A stretch of 64,000 bases of DNA from Myxococcaceae bacterium. GTDB lineage: Bacteria; Myxococcota; Myxococcia; Myxococcales; Myxococcaceae. The DNA is taken from the NCBI GenBank assembly GCA_017881265.1, contig JADGRA010000051.1, positions 1-64,000 of the forward strand, written 5' to 3'. The notes beneath the pieces are model-generated. The model saw only the letters and a list, made by a program, of their open reading frames with translations, did no database searches and was not told where the DNA came from. Below, piece after piece: positions 37,003 through 45,210 of this stretch. The translations under genes and the position numbers were made by a program. Each line of letters begins with the position of its first letter. Position 1 is the stretch's first letter.

Positions 37003-38187
37003 TCAGACAGGTCCTGTGGGAAGCGCAGCCTGCTCGACCGCAGAGGTACGACACCTCACCACCACTGAATGACCCGGGTCAGAGAAGACGCAGGCCCCTT
37101 CTGCGACGTCGTCCACCGTCCCGCCCGCTGTGCGCAGCGCTTTCAGAAGGCGCGGGACGTCCACCAGAAGGCGCGCGTCGAGCTCCGCCGGGTGGCCACT
37201 TGGCCCGACGACGAAGGACAGCGCGACGCCGCCCGTCTCGCAGCGCACGGCCCTCTCCTCCACCGTGACGGCCCAGCCCAAAAGCGGCCCCACCGTCTGC
37301 CAAAAGGCGGGACTGTGGGTGGCCACGGGCAGCCGGACCGCCACCACCTCGGCCTGCGGCCGGTGCAACGGGCGGGGCAGCGCCGCCTCCTCGGCCTTCG
37401 CCTGCACCCACAGGGCCTCCATCTGCGCCAGGGTGGCGGTGCCGAAGGGGACGCCCTGGGCCAAAAGGCCGCGCTCCACCACGTGGAAGCGTTCTGTGAA
37501 GCGGCGGTTGGCCGCCCGCAGCGCGTCCTCGGCCGGCGTGGCTAGAAAGCGGGCCAGGTTGGCCAGGCTGAAGAGGACGTCCCCCAATTCGTGTTCCACC
37601 GCCGCCGGGCGCCCGGAGGCGATGGCCCCGTCGAGTTCCCGCAGCTCCTCCTCCAGCTTGCGCCGCACTTGCGCCACGTCCGGCCAGTCGAAGCCGATGC
37701 GCGAGGCCTTCTCGCCCAGGCGCTCGGCGCGCAGCAGCGCCGGCGCCGCCGACGGCACGCCGTCCAGCACGGACCCCACCTTGCCCGTCTTCTCCAGCCG
37801 CTCCTCGGCCTTCAGCCGGGCCCAGTTGGCCAGCACCTGCTCGGCCCCCGCCACGTGCAGCGCGCCGAAGACGTGCGGGTGGCGGCGGGTGATTTTTTCC
37901 GAGATGGCATCCGCCACGTCGGCCAGCTGGAATTCCCCAATCTCGCTCGCCAGCTGCGTGTGAAAGACAATCTGGAAGAGGAGGTCCCCCAGCTCCTCGC
38001 ACAGGGCGCGCCACGCGCCACCCTCCGAGATGCGGTCCATCTCGTCCAGCACTTCATAGGTTTCCTCCACCAGGTAGGGCCGCAGGCTCCGCAAGTTCTG
38101 AGCCCGGTCCCAGGGACAGCCGCCCTCGGCGCGCAAGCGCGCCATGATGGCCTGAAGTTTTTCCACTGCCTCGCCCGTGCGTGCCAT
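37003..38187 (-). CDS. mazG: MazG nucleoside triphosphate pyrophosphohydrolase with C-terminal glyoxalase-like domain
   Basis: House-cleaning NTP pyrophosphatase. 394 residues against about 260 in E. coli. Residues 1-270 carry the two MazG repeats: first with EETYEVLDEM and CEELGDLLFQIVFH (the ExxE and ExxD metal motif), second with LEEELRELDGAI and HELGDVLFSLANLARF. After LWVQAKAEEAA a further ~110 residues read as a glyoxalase/VOC half (AEVVAVRLPVATHSPAFW; ACVFSDPGHSVVVRC) without an obvious first metal histidine. It starts 14 bases after the SulP stop, so the two are co-transcribed. MazG domain sure; VOC assignment moderate. Confidence 0.88.
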   Translation of the reverse strand: MARTGEAVEKLQAIMARLRAEGGCPWDRAQNLRSLRPYLVEETYEVLDEMDRISEGGAWRALCEELGDLLFQIVFHTQLASEIGEFQLADVADAISEKITRRHPHVFGALHVAGAEQVLANWARLKAEERLEKTGKVGSVLDGVPSAAPALLRAERLGEKASRIGFDWPDVAQVRRKLEEELRELDGAIASGRPAAVEHELGDVLFSLANLARFLATPAEDALRAANRRFTERFHVVERGLLAQGVPFGTATLAQMEALWVQAKAEEAALPRPLHRPQAEVVAVRLPVATHSPAFWQTVGPLLGWAVTVEERAVRCETGGVALSFVVGPSGHPAELDARLLVDVPRLLKALRTAGGTVDDVAEGACVFSDPGHSVVVRCRTSAVEQAALPTGPV

Positions 38188-38201
38188 GCGCCCTGCCAGG
38201 G

Positions 38202-39911
38202 CTAGCACGCCGGAGCGACGGGTTGGCGGCTGTCGAGCAGCTGCAGCGTCTCGGCCACTGTCAGCCGCGCGGCCGCGTCCACCAACAGCGAGGCGAGGCC
38301 CTGCCGCAAAAGGTCCACGCGCGCCCGGTGGTGCACGTCGGCCAGCAACAGCTCGAGTCCGCGGGCGCGCAACTCCGACTGGAGGCGCCGCATCATGTCT
38401 CCGGCGGAGACGTCCAGGTCCGTGGTGAAGCTCATGTCCAGAAGGAGGCGCCGGAGGCCGGGCGGCGCGGCGGCCGCGGCGGCAAGAATGCGCGCTTCCA
38501 CCGACTCGGTGTTGAAGTAGAGAAGGGGCCCGTCGACGCGCAGCACCAGCGTCCCCGGCGGGCGCCGGGCCTCCGGGTGCCGGGCGCGGTCCGCGTACTG
38601 CAGCGCCCCCTCCAGCGCGCCGAGCTCCGAGACGCCCAAGGAGGCCTCGGCCCGGAGGATGAGGGCCAAAGACAGCAGCGCCGCCACCAGCACGCCCTGG
38701 AGGATGCCGAGGTACACCACCCCGACGCCGGCCACCGCTGCCACCGCCAGCGCGCTGGGACTCACCCGGGCCAGGCGCACCAATTCCGTCACGTCCAGAA
38801 GCCGGGTGACGGAGGCCACCACCAGCGCGGCCAGCGTGGCCCGCGGAAGCCAGGAAAAGGCGCCCACCAGGAAGAGGAGGAGGAGCGCCAGCCAGCCGGA
38901 CGTCACCACCAGCGACAGCGGCGTCCGCGCGCCAGCCCGGGAATTCACCGCGGTTTGAGAGAAGCCCCCGCCGGCCGGGTAGCCCTGGGTGAAGGCCAGC
39001 ACCGCGTTGGACGCGCCCAGCGCCAGCAGTTCCTGGTTGGCGTCCACCTTTTCCTCCGTGCTGGAGGCGAAGGCCCGTGCGCTCGCCATGCCCTCGAGGT
39101 AGGCCAGAAGGAAGCAGGCCAGGGCCAGCGGGAAAAGCTGCCGCACTTCCTGCACGTCCACCGCCGGCAGGACGAGGTGGGGAAGGCCCCGGGGCACCGG
39201 CCCCACCAGCGGCACGCCCCGGGCCTGTAGCCCCCACAGCACGGCAGCCCCGGTGGCGGCGAGTACCACCAGAAGCCCTGCCGGCAGCCGCGGCCACTGC
39301 CGCTGTCCCACTTCCAGAAGCAGAAGGCACCCGAGGCCGACCGCCAACACCCACGGCTGGGCCTGCCGCGCGTGCTGCAGCAGGTGCCAGGCCCGCGACA
39401 GCGTGTCATGCCCGCCCGGGGGGACACCCAACAGGGCGGGCAGCTGCGTCACGGTGATGACCAGGGCGGCGCCAAACTTGTACCCGGTGAGGACGGGCTG
39501 GCTGAGGAAGTGGGCGATGCCGCCCCAGCGCAGGGCCCCGGCTGCCAGCGCCAATGCGCCGACGAGGAGCGCGGCCGTCCCGGCCAGCGCCGCGTAGCGG
39601 TGGGCGTCGCCGGCGGCCAGCGGCGCCACGCTGGTGGCCACCACCAGCGAGATGGCCGACGTCGGCCCCAGGGACAGCCGCCGCGACGTCCCCAGGGCGG
39701 CGTACACCAGCCCGCCGAAAAGGTAGCCCGACAGGCCGGCCACCGGTGGCAGGCCGGCCAGCAGCGCATAGGCCACCGCGTTGGGGACGGCGTAGGCGGC
39801 CAGCGTCGTCCCGGCCAGCACGTCCGGCAACAGCCACGCCCGCTGGTAGCCGGGGAGCCAGCGAAACACGGGAAGCGCAGCAGCGAGGCGTCGCATGGGT
39901 GGCCGAGACAA
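38202..39911 (-). CDS. SulP-family anion transporter with STAS domain
   Basis: 569 residues (564 if the ATG at 39896 is used; the TTG at 39911 has AAGG 5 bases before it). SulP hallmarks: PDVLAGTTLAAYAVPNAVAYA in TM1, GLPPVAGLSGYLFGGLVYAALGTSRRLSLGPTSAIS across TM2-3 (split here by family loops), and about twelve segments in all. The cytoplasmic STAS domain begins near VLRVDGPLLYFNTESVEARI and contains LLLDMSFTTDLDVSAGDMM. Substrate may be sulfate, bicarbonate or another anion. Followed 14 bases later by mazG. Confidence 0.9.
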   Translation of the reverse strand: MSRPPMRRLAAALPVFRWLPGYQRAWLLPDVLAGTTLAAYAVPNAVAYALLAGLPPVAGLSGYLFGGLVYAALGTSRRLSLGPTSAISLVVATSVAPLAAGDAHRYAALAGTAALLVGALALAAGALRWGGIAHFLSQPVLTGYKFGAALVITVTQLPALLGVPPGGHDTLSRAWHLLQHARQAQPWVLAVGLGCLLLLEVGQRQWPRLPAGLLVVLAATGAAVLWGLQARGVPLVGPVPRGLPHLVLPAVDVQEVRQLFPLALACFLLAYLEGMASARAFASSTEEKVDANQELLALGASNAVLAFTQGYPAGGGFSQTAVNSRAGARTPLSLVVTSGWLALLLLFLVGAFSWLPRATLAALVVASVTRLLDVTELVRLARVSPSALAVAAVAGVGVVYLGILQGVLVAALLSLALILRAEASLGVSELGALEGALQYADRARHPEARRPPGTLVLRVDGPLLYFNTESVEARILAAAAAAPPGLRRLLLDMSFTTDLDVSAGDMMRRLQSELRARGLELLLADVHHRARVDLLRQGLASLLVDAAARLTVAETLQLLDSRQPVAPAC

Positions 39912-39990
39912 GGAGGCCTTCTGCAGCTTAGCCAGGCTGGCTGCCGCGCTCCCCGGCGGGGCGCCTCGGGCGTCGCGGGAGGGGCCGAGG

Positions 39991-40560
39991 CTACTGGAAG
40001 AGTTCGCCTACCGGGACAATGCGTACGTCGTCCTCTCCGCGCGCACCGAACGGCAGGGTGGCGACGACCGTATCCTCCGCCGTCACCGCCGCGGGAGGCA
40101 CCTGGGCTTTGCCCTGCGCGTCCTTGGGCAGGCTGCGCGGCGAGGGGGCGTTGGCCAGAATGGCCTGCTTCAGGGCCGACGCGTCGGGGGTGACGATGAC
40201 GATTTGCACGTCCTCCGGGTGCACCCAGCGGCGCCAGGCGTCATTCACCTGGGCTGTTGTCACCCCGGGCAGCGCCGCGTGCCAGCCCTTCAGGAAGTGC
40301 TTCACGTCGAGGAACTGGTCATCCAGCGCGTAGCCCAGCTTGCGTGCGTCCGTCTGGGCGAAGAGCAGCACGTAGCCGTCGAGGAAGCTCCGCGTTCGCG
40401 CGACTTCTTGGTCGGAGAAGGGCTCTTTCCCCACCGAGCGCGGTAACTCATAGAGCGCCGCGCGCAGGGCGAAGAGGGCGTTGTCGTGCTGCACCGGGCG
40501 AAGCCAGATGCTGAAGGCCTGCTGCCGGCGGGCCACGGGGAGGCCAACCTCCTTCGAGCG
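39991..40560 (-). pseudogene. C-terminal remnant of an M16 zinc peptidase
   Basis: About 189 residues. RSKEVGLPVARRQQAFSIWL and ALRAALYELPRSVGKEPFSD match the last part of the non-catalytic M16C half of large M16 peptidases, down to the normal C-terminus EDDVRIVPVGELFQ. The catalytic HxxEH half and about 700 residues are missing; an in-frame stop lies near 40596. A GTG at 40536 could start translation, but the fragment cannot be an active peptidase. A deletion relic is the simplest reading. Confidence 0.7.
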
Positions 40561-40614
40561 CGGGGGGTGCGGGGCCGCTCGGGATTAGCGCGACCGGCCC
40601 CCGGAGCAACAAGG

Positions 40615-40634
40615 CCGGTGTAAGCCGACACCGG
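40615..40634. other. Hairpin upstream of the TPR/zinc-ribbon gene
   Basis: CCGGTGT - AAGCCG - ACACCGG, perfect 7-bp stem with a 6-base loop, in the 165-base gap between the M16 remnant and the gene at 40726. It could be a relic terminator of something deleted or an operator. No T-run. Confidence 0.3.
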
Positions 40635-40685
40635 GGCCGGTGGTCGGTCGCCACGGGTCCAAAGGCACTCCAGCGGTGCGAAGCA

Positions 40686-40713
40686 TTGCGGTGCGCCATT
40701 GCTCGCGTAGGAT
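40686..40713 (+). promoter_or_regulatory. Candidate promoter of the 40726 gene
   Basis: TTGCGG (40686-40691), 16-base spacer, TAGGAT (40708-40713). Transcription would begin about 6 bases before the ATG at 40726, so the message would be almost leaderless. Confidence 0.4.
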
Positions 40714-40725
40714 GACGGCCTAAGC

Positions 40726-42816
40726 ATGCGTCTCTTTGGCCCCCGCGGCACGTGCGCGCTTGCCGCATTGCTGGCGCTGCTTCTGGCGCGAGCGGCGCTC
40801 GCTCAGGTGGAGCCGTCGCGCCCGGTGGAGGAGCTCGAGCAGGAGCCTCCCCGGCGGCCGCCGCCGCGAAAACCCGTGCCACCGCCCCCCGAGGCGCCCG
40901 TCGTCCCGCGGGCGGCCGCGCCGCGCGCCCCCGAGACGGTTGCACCCAAGCCGGCCGAGCCGCCGGCAGCCGCCCCGGTAGCGGCGCGGCCCCTGCCCCT
41001 TCCCATTCTCCCCACGGCCGGCGATTCGGAGCTGCTCGCCACGTTCCGCCGCTGGCAGCAGGCCGAGCGCGACGGGGCCAGCCGCGTGGCGGAGGGGGCA
41101 CGCAGTGAGCTGCTCAGCCTGCGCGAGGAGCTGGGCGTCTCGGACCTGGAACCGATGAGTGTGGCCATGCTGCGCGCCGCCGCCGAACGCAGAAAGCGCG
41201 AGGACAACCGGGGCAGCGTGGAACTGGCGACCACCGCGGCGGCGCTCTCCCCCAACGTCCCGTACGTCTACCTCGGGCTGGCCCGCGCGCAGCTGGCGGA
41301 GGAGCCGCTGGCCTGGGGCCGGGTGTGGACGTCCCTCAAGACGGCCGCCCGGGCCTTCTGGGAGGACCCGCGCTACGCACGCGCTGGCCTGGGCGACCTC
41401 GGCACCGCCTTGCTCTTCGCCTGGGTGGCGACGGCGGTGGCGGCCATGGCGGTGCTGTTCCTCCGGCACGCGCCGCTGCTGTTCCACGACGTGCACCACC
41501 TCTTCCCCCGGGCCGTGGCGCGCTGGCAGACGGCCGCGCTGGTGCTGCTGCTCTTGCTGCTGCCGTTGGTGTTTCACCTCGGCCTGGCGGTGGAACTCCT
41601 CGTGGTGCTGGCCGCCCTCACCCTTTACCTGTCTGCCACCGAGCGCGTGGTGGCCCTCGTCCTGGTGGCCGGCCTCGGAGTCGTTCCGCTGGCGGCCGGG
41701 GGGCTCGCCTCGGCCACCGCCTTCGCGGGGACGCCGGCCGAGGACGTCTACCTTCTGGAACGCGGCGGGCTGGAAGCGGCCGCCGCCGCGGCGCAGGTCC
41801 GCTCGCGGGGCAATTCCACCTTTCAGGAGCTGTACGCGCTTGGCCGGTATGAAGCTCGCCGGGGCCACCTGGCCGAGGCCGAGGTGGCCTTCAACGCGGC
41901 CGCCGCCCAACGCCCGGCCGACGCGCGCCTCCTCACTCAGGAGGGCAACCTCGCCTTCGTGCAGGGAAAGCTGGACGCTGCCGCCCAGCTGTACGGTCGG
42001 GCCAGCGAGGCCAACCCCACGCTGGTCGAGGCGTACTGGAATGCGGCCAAGCTGCACCGGCGCCGCGCCCGCACGATGAATGACGACACGGTGGGGGCGG
42101 AGCTCGACCGCGCCCAGACCGCGATGGCCTCCGCCCTGCGCCTGGATGAACGCCTCGCCCAGCGCCAGGACCCGCCGGACGACAAGCCCCTCATGAATCG
42201 CCTCCTGCTCAGCCCGGCCCTGTCTCCGGTCGACCTCTCCACGCTGGCGGACGTGCAGGGGCGCGCGGCGCGGGTCCGGGCGCAGGCCTCGGCCACCCTG
42301 CTCGGCGGACTCGATGCGTCCACCGGGGCCCTGGTGCCGCTGTTGGTGGGGGCCCTTTTGGTGGCCTTCGGCCTGTGGCGCGCCGGGCGCGGGGTGAGCC
42401 ACGCCTGCGACAAGTGCGGCCGGCCGGTGTGCCGCCTTTGTGACCCGCAGCTGAGCGTGGGCAGCCAGTTCTGCGCCCAGTGCGTCAACGTCTTTGCCCG
42501 GCGCGGCGTCGTCCCGCCCCTTCTCAAGGTCAACAAGGAGATGGAGGTGCGCCGCCACCGCGCCCGCTCCAGCCGGATCGCCTACGGCTTGGGCCTCGTG
42601 TGCGGCGGGCTGGGCCACGTCTTCAGCGGCGCGGCCCTGCGCGGCACCGGGTACGCCTTCCTCTTCCTGTTTGCCGCGGCCTGCGTCGTCACCCGCGAGG
42701 GTGTGCTGCGCGCCCCGTACGGTCCGGCCCCGGAGTTGCTCCGGCTGGTACCGCTCGCCCTGCTGGCGGCGGCGGTGGCCTTCTTCTCCCTGCGCGGTCT
42801 CTCCCGGAAGGCCTAG
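40726..42816 (+). CDS. TPR and zinc-ribbon multi-pass membrane protein
   Basis: 696 residues. Signal peptide (CALAALLALLLARAALA), a long Pro-rich linker (about 30-100), helical repeats, then a cluster of hydrophobic segments (about 220-340), a second TPR block (about 345-460), a hydrophobic helix, and a four-cysteine zinc ribbon CDKCGRPVCRLC...CAQC (about 564-586) followed by more membrane segments. No enzymatic motif. The zinc-ribbon plus TPR plan suggests a protein-assembly or scaffold role. Its stop is 10 bases before the DUF4388 gene, so they are probably co-transcribed. Confidence 0.75.
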   Translation: MRLFGPRGTCALAALLALLLARAALAQVEPSRPVEELEQEPPRRPPPRKPVPPPPEAPVVPRAAAPRAPETVAPKPAEPPAAAPVAARPLPLPILPTAGDSELLATFRRWQQAERDGASRVAEGARSELLSLREELGVSDLEPMSVAMLRAAAERRKREDNRGSVELATTAAALSPNVPYVYLGLARAQLAEEPLAWGRVWTSLKTAARAFWEDPRYARAGLGDLGTALLFAWVATAVAAMAVLFLRHAPLLFHDVHHLFPRAVARWQTAALVLLLLLLPLVFHLGLAVELLVVLAALTLYLSATERVVALVLVAGLGVVPLAAGGLASATAFAGTPAEDVYLLERGGLEAAAAAAQVRSRGNSTFQELYALGRYEARRGHLAEAEVAFNAAAAQRPADARLLTQEGNLAFVQGKLDAAAQLYGRASEANPTLVEAYWNAAKLHRRRARTMNDDTVGAELDRAQTAMASALRLDERLAQRQDPPDDKPLMNRLLLSPALSPVDLSTLADVQGRAARVRAQASATLLGGLDASTGALVPLLVGALLVAFGLWRAGRGVSHACDKCGRPVCRLCDPQLSVGSQFCAQCVNVFARRGVVPPLLKVNKEMEVRRHRARSSRIAYGLGLVCGGLGHVFSGAALRGTGYAFLFLFAAACVVTREGVLRAPYGPAPELLRLVPLALLAAAVAFFSLRGLSRKA

Positions 42817-42826
42817 AGGACGCGCC

Positions 42827-43975
42827 ATGGCACTCAACGGGACGCTGCGGGACTTCGGCATCGCGGACATCCTGCAGCTCATCGCCCAGCAGCAGAAGAC
42901 GGGCACCTTGCACCTCGAGGCCAAGGACCAGGAGGTGCACATCGGCTTTCAGGACGGCGTCATCGTGCAGGCCGAGAGCGCCACGCGGCGCAAGAAGGAC
43001 CTGTTCGGGACCATGCTGGTGCGCGCGGAGATTATTACCGAGCAGCAGCTGGAGGAGGCGCTCGAGACGCAGAAGCGCACGCTGCAGCGCCTGGGTGACG
43101 TGCTGGTGAGCACCGGCGTCATCACCAAGGAGCGCTACCGGCAGATGGCGCAGCTGCAGTTCAATGAAACCCTGTACCGCCTCTTCTCCTGGAAGAGCGG
43201 CACGTACGCCTTCGAGCAGGAAGCCGTCCACTATGACCCGGCTGACGTCACTCCGGTGCGCGCCGAGTCGGTGCTCATGGAGGGCTTCCGGATGGTGGAC
43301 GAGTGGCCCGTCATCCGAAAGCGCATCCCCCGCTACGACATGGTCTTCGAGAAGGCCAAGGAGCTGCCAGCGGCGCGGGGCGAGCTGAACGAGGGCGGCG
43401 AGGAGCGGCGCGGCCGGGGCGACTTCGCCTCCTTTGGCGAGGCCGAGCGGCGCATCTACGCGCTGGTGACGCCGGTGCGCGACGTGCGCAAACTCATCGA
43501 CCTGTCCTGCCTGGGCGAGTTCGAAACCTGCAAGGCGCTCTGCAACCTCGTCAACCTCGACTACCTGAAGGCCCTGCCGGCCCTGGGAGACCCGGACCCG
43601 CTGCAGGACGAGGTCAGCGTGCTCGACCGCGTGCGCGGCACGCTGGGGCGCATCGCCGTCAGCACCGTCGTCCTCGCCGGCCTGGTGCTGGTGGCCGTCA
43701 GCAGCAACCTCAACCCGTGGAGCCTCTCGGGCTCGGCGCGGACGGGCTTCGAGGAGTCGGCCGTCCAGCAGGCGGTGGCCCGGGCCCAGGTGAGCCGCCT
43801 CGAAGCGGCGCTGGACGTCTACCGGCTGGAAAAAGGGGAGTACCCACCCTCGCTGCAGGCCCTGGTGGACACATCCCTGGTGAGCCCGAGCGACCTGCGT
43901 TACCCCTGGCGCGACCCCTACTACTACCGCCGGGTGGCGCCCCAGCGGTTCATCCTCCTGCCTCCCCTCAGGTAG
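42827..43975 (+). CDS. DUF4388 protein with a C-terminal pseudopilin (GspG-like) segment
   Basis: 382 residues from ATG 42827. Residues 1-100 are DUF4388 (MALNGTLRDFGIADILQLIA; QKTGTLHLEAKDQEVHIGFQ), a domain frequent in myxobacterial and other delta-type signalling proteins. A middle helical region resembles the GspE N-domain-like fold (AEIITEQQLEEALETQK). A transmembrane helix lies near 270-290 (IAVSTVVLAGLVLVAV). The tail has ALDVYRLEKGEYPPSLQALV and LRYPWRDPYYYRR, the soluble core pattern of type II secretion major pseudopilins. Function unknown. Just upstream of phoH. Confidence 0.78.
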   Translation: MALNGTLRDFGIADILQLIAQQQKTGTLHLEAKDQEVHIGFQDGVIVQAESATRRKKDLFGTMLVRAEIITEQQLEEALETQKRTLQRLGDVLVSTGVITKERYRQMAQLQFNETLYRLFSWKSGTYAFEQEAVHYDPADVTPVRAESVLMEGFRMVDEWPVIRKRIPRYDMVFEKAKELPAARGELNEGGEERRGRGDFASFGEAERRIYALVTPVRDVRKLIDLSCLGEFETCKALCNLVNLDYLKALPALGDPDPLQDEVSVLDRVRGTLGRIAVSTVVLAGLVLVAVSSNLNPWSLSGSARTGFEESAVQQAVARAQVSRLEAALDVYRLEKGEYPPSLQALVDTSLVSPSDLRYPWRDPYYYRRVAPQRFILLPPLR

Positions 43976-43978
43976 AGT
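43949..43978 (+). promoter_or_regulatory. Weak promoter candidate for phoH
   Basis: TTCATC (43949-43954), 18-base spacer, TAGAGT (43973-43978), overlapping the end of the preceding gene. TAGAGT-type -10 elements recur before glyA and the second CheY-like gene. The -35 is poor. Confidence 0.25.
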
Positions 43979-44006
43979 CCCTTTCCCCCCGGGGGAGAGA
44001 GGCCCG

Positions 44007-45122
44007 TTGCCCCTGGGGACCCCCGAAAGAAAGCGCACGTTGGCTTCCCACCGTCCTGCCCAGGCTCGCGTTCCCACGGCCAAGCTGGAGCTGCGGGACA
44101 GCGACGTCGCGCTGGCCCTGGGCGGCCACCAGGGGGAAAACCTGAAGGTGCTGGAGCGGCGCCTCGGCGTGCGCGTCGGCCAGCGCGGCACGGAATTGCA
44201 CCTGTCGGGCCCGGCCGAGGCGGTGGGCTTCGCCACGCGGCTTCTGGAACAGCTGGAGCGCGCGGTGCTGGCCGGCCGACCGGTGTACCGCGAGGACGTT
44301 GAGCAGGCCATCAAGGTGCTCGGACGCGACGGGGAGGTGGAGGACCTGGCGGACCTCTACTCGGGCGTCGTCCTCGGCCGCTCCGGACGCCAGGTGGTGC
44401 CGAAGAGTCTGACGCAGAAGCACTACGTCGAGGCCATCCGCACCCACGACATCGTCTTCGGCATCGGCCCGGCCGGCACGGGAAAGACGTACCTGGCCAT
44501 GGCCATGGCGGTGGCCGCGCTGCAGGAGCGCAAGGTGAAGCGGATTATTCTCGCCCGGCCGGCGGTCGAGGCGGGCGAGAAGCTGGGCTTTCTCCCGGGA
44601 GACCTGGCCGAGAAGGTGAATCCCTACCTGCGCCCTTTGTACGACGCCCTGCACGACATGATGGACCCGGCGCGGGCCGTCCAGCTGGTGGAGCAGGGCA
44701 CGGTGGAGGTGGCCCCGCTGGCCTTCATGCGCGGGCGCACCCTCAACGACGCCTTCGTCATCCTCGACGAGGCGCAGAACACCACCGTCGAGCAGATGAA
44801 GATGTTTCTCACCCGCCTCGGCTTCCACAGCAAGGCCGTCATCACCGGGGACGTGACGCAGGTGGACCTCCCCACGGGCCGTCCCTCCGGCCTCTCCCAC
44901 GCCCAGACGCTGCTGGCGGACGTCCCCGGCATCGCCTTCACCCATTTCACCGAGCTGGACGTGGTGCGCCACCCGCTGGTGCAAGCCGTCATCCGCGCCT
45001 ACGCCCGCGACGAAGCCGAGGCCCAGGCGCGCCGGGCCGAGGAGGCGCAGCCGCCCGCTGAGGTCCGCAAGGCCCAGGGCGAGACGCCCGGAAGCATTGG
45101 CCCCGGCAGTGTGCCTCCTTGA
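44007..45122 (+). CDS. phoH: PhoH-like ATPase
   Basis: Cytoplasmic P-loop ATPase of the PhoH/YbeZ family, associated with RNA metabolism and usually encoded next to ybeY. 371 residues from TTG 44007, supported by the purine-rich GGGGGAGAGAGG upstream. A KH-like RNA-binding segment is at the N-terminus ([20 protein letters not shown]), Walker A at [13 protein letters not shown], Walker B at [11 protein letters not shown] and the sensor segment [12 protein letters not shown]. Family length 320-350; the tail is Ala/Glu/Pro-rich. Confidence 0.94.
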   Translation: MPLGTPERKRTLASHRPAQARVPTAKLELRDSDVALALGGHQGENLKVLERRLGVRVGQRGTELHLSGPAEAVGFATRLLEQLERAVLAGRPVYREDVEQAIKVLGRDGEVEDLADLYSGVVLGRSGRQVVPKSLTQKHYVEAIRTHDIVFGIGPAGTGKTYLAMAMAVAALQERKVKRIILARPAVEAGEKLGFLPGDLAEKVNPYLRPLYDALHDMMDPARAVQLVEQGTVEVAPLAFMRGRTLNDAFVILDEAQNTTVEQMKMFLTRLGFHSKAVITGDVTQVDLPTGRPSGLSHAQTLLADVPGIAFTHFTELDVVRHPLVQAVIRAYARDEAEAQARRAEEAQPPAEVRKAQGETPGSIGPGSVPP

Positions 45123-45210
45123 GGCACGTCCCCCTCCCGTCTTAGCGTCCCAGGGCAGGGCTTGCCCCCCCCCACCGTCGCCAGCCTTTCCCCGCTTGCC
45201 GCAGGGCCCC

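Noticed and set aside
45153-45167. GGGCA/TGCCC hairpin between phoH and the HD gene as a terminator
   Set aside because: A 5-bp stem followed by a C-run with no U tract; too weak to report as a feature.
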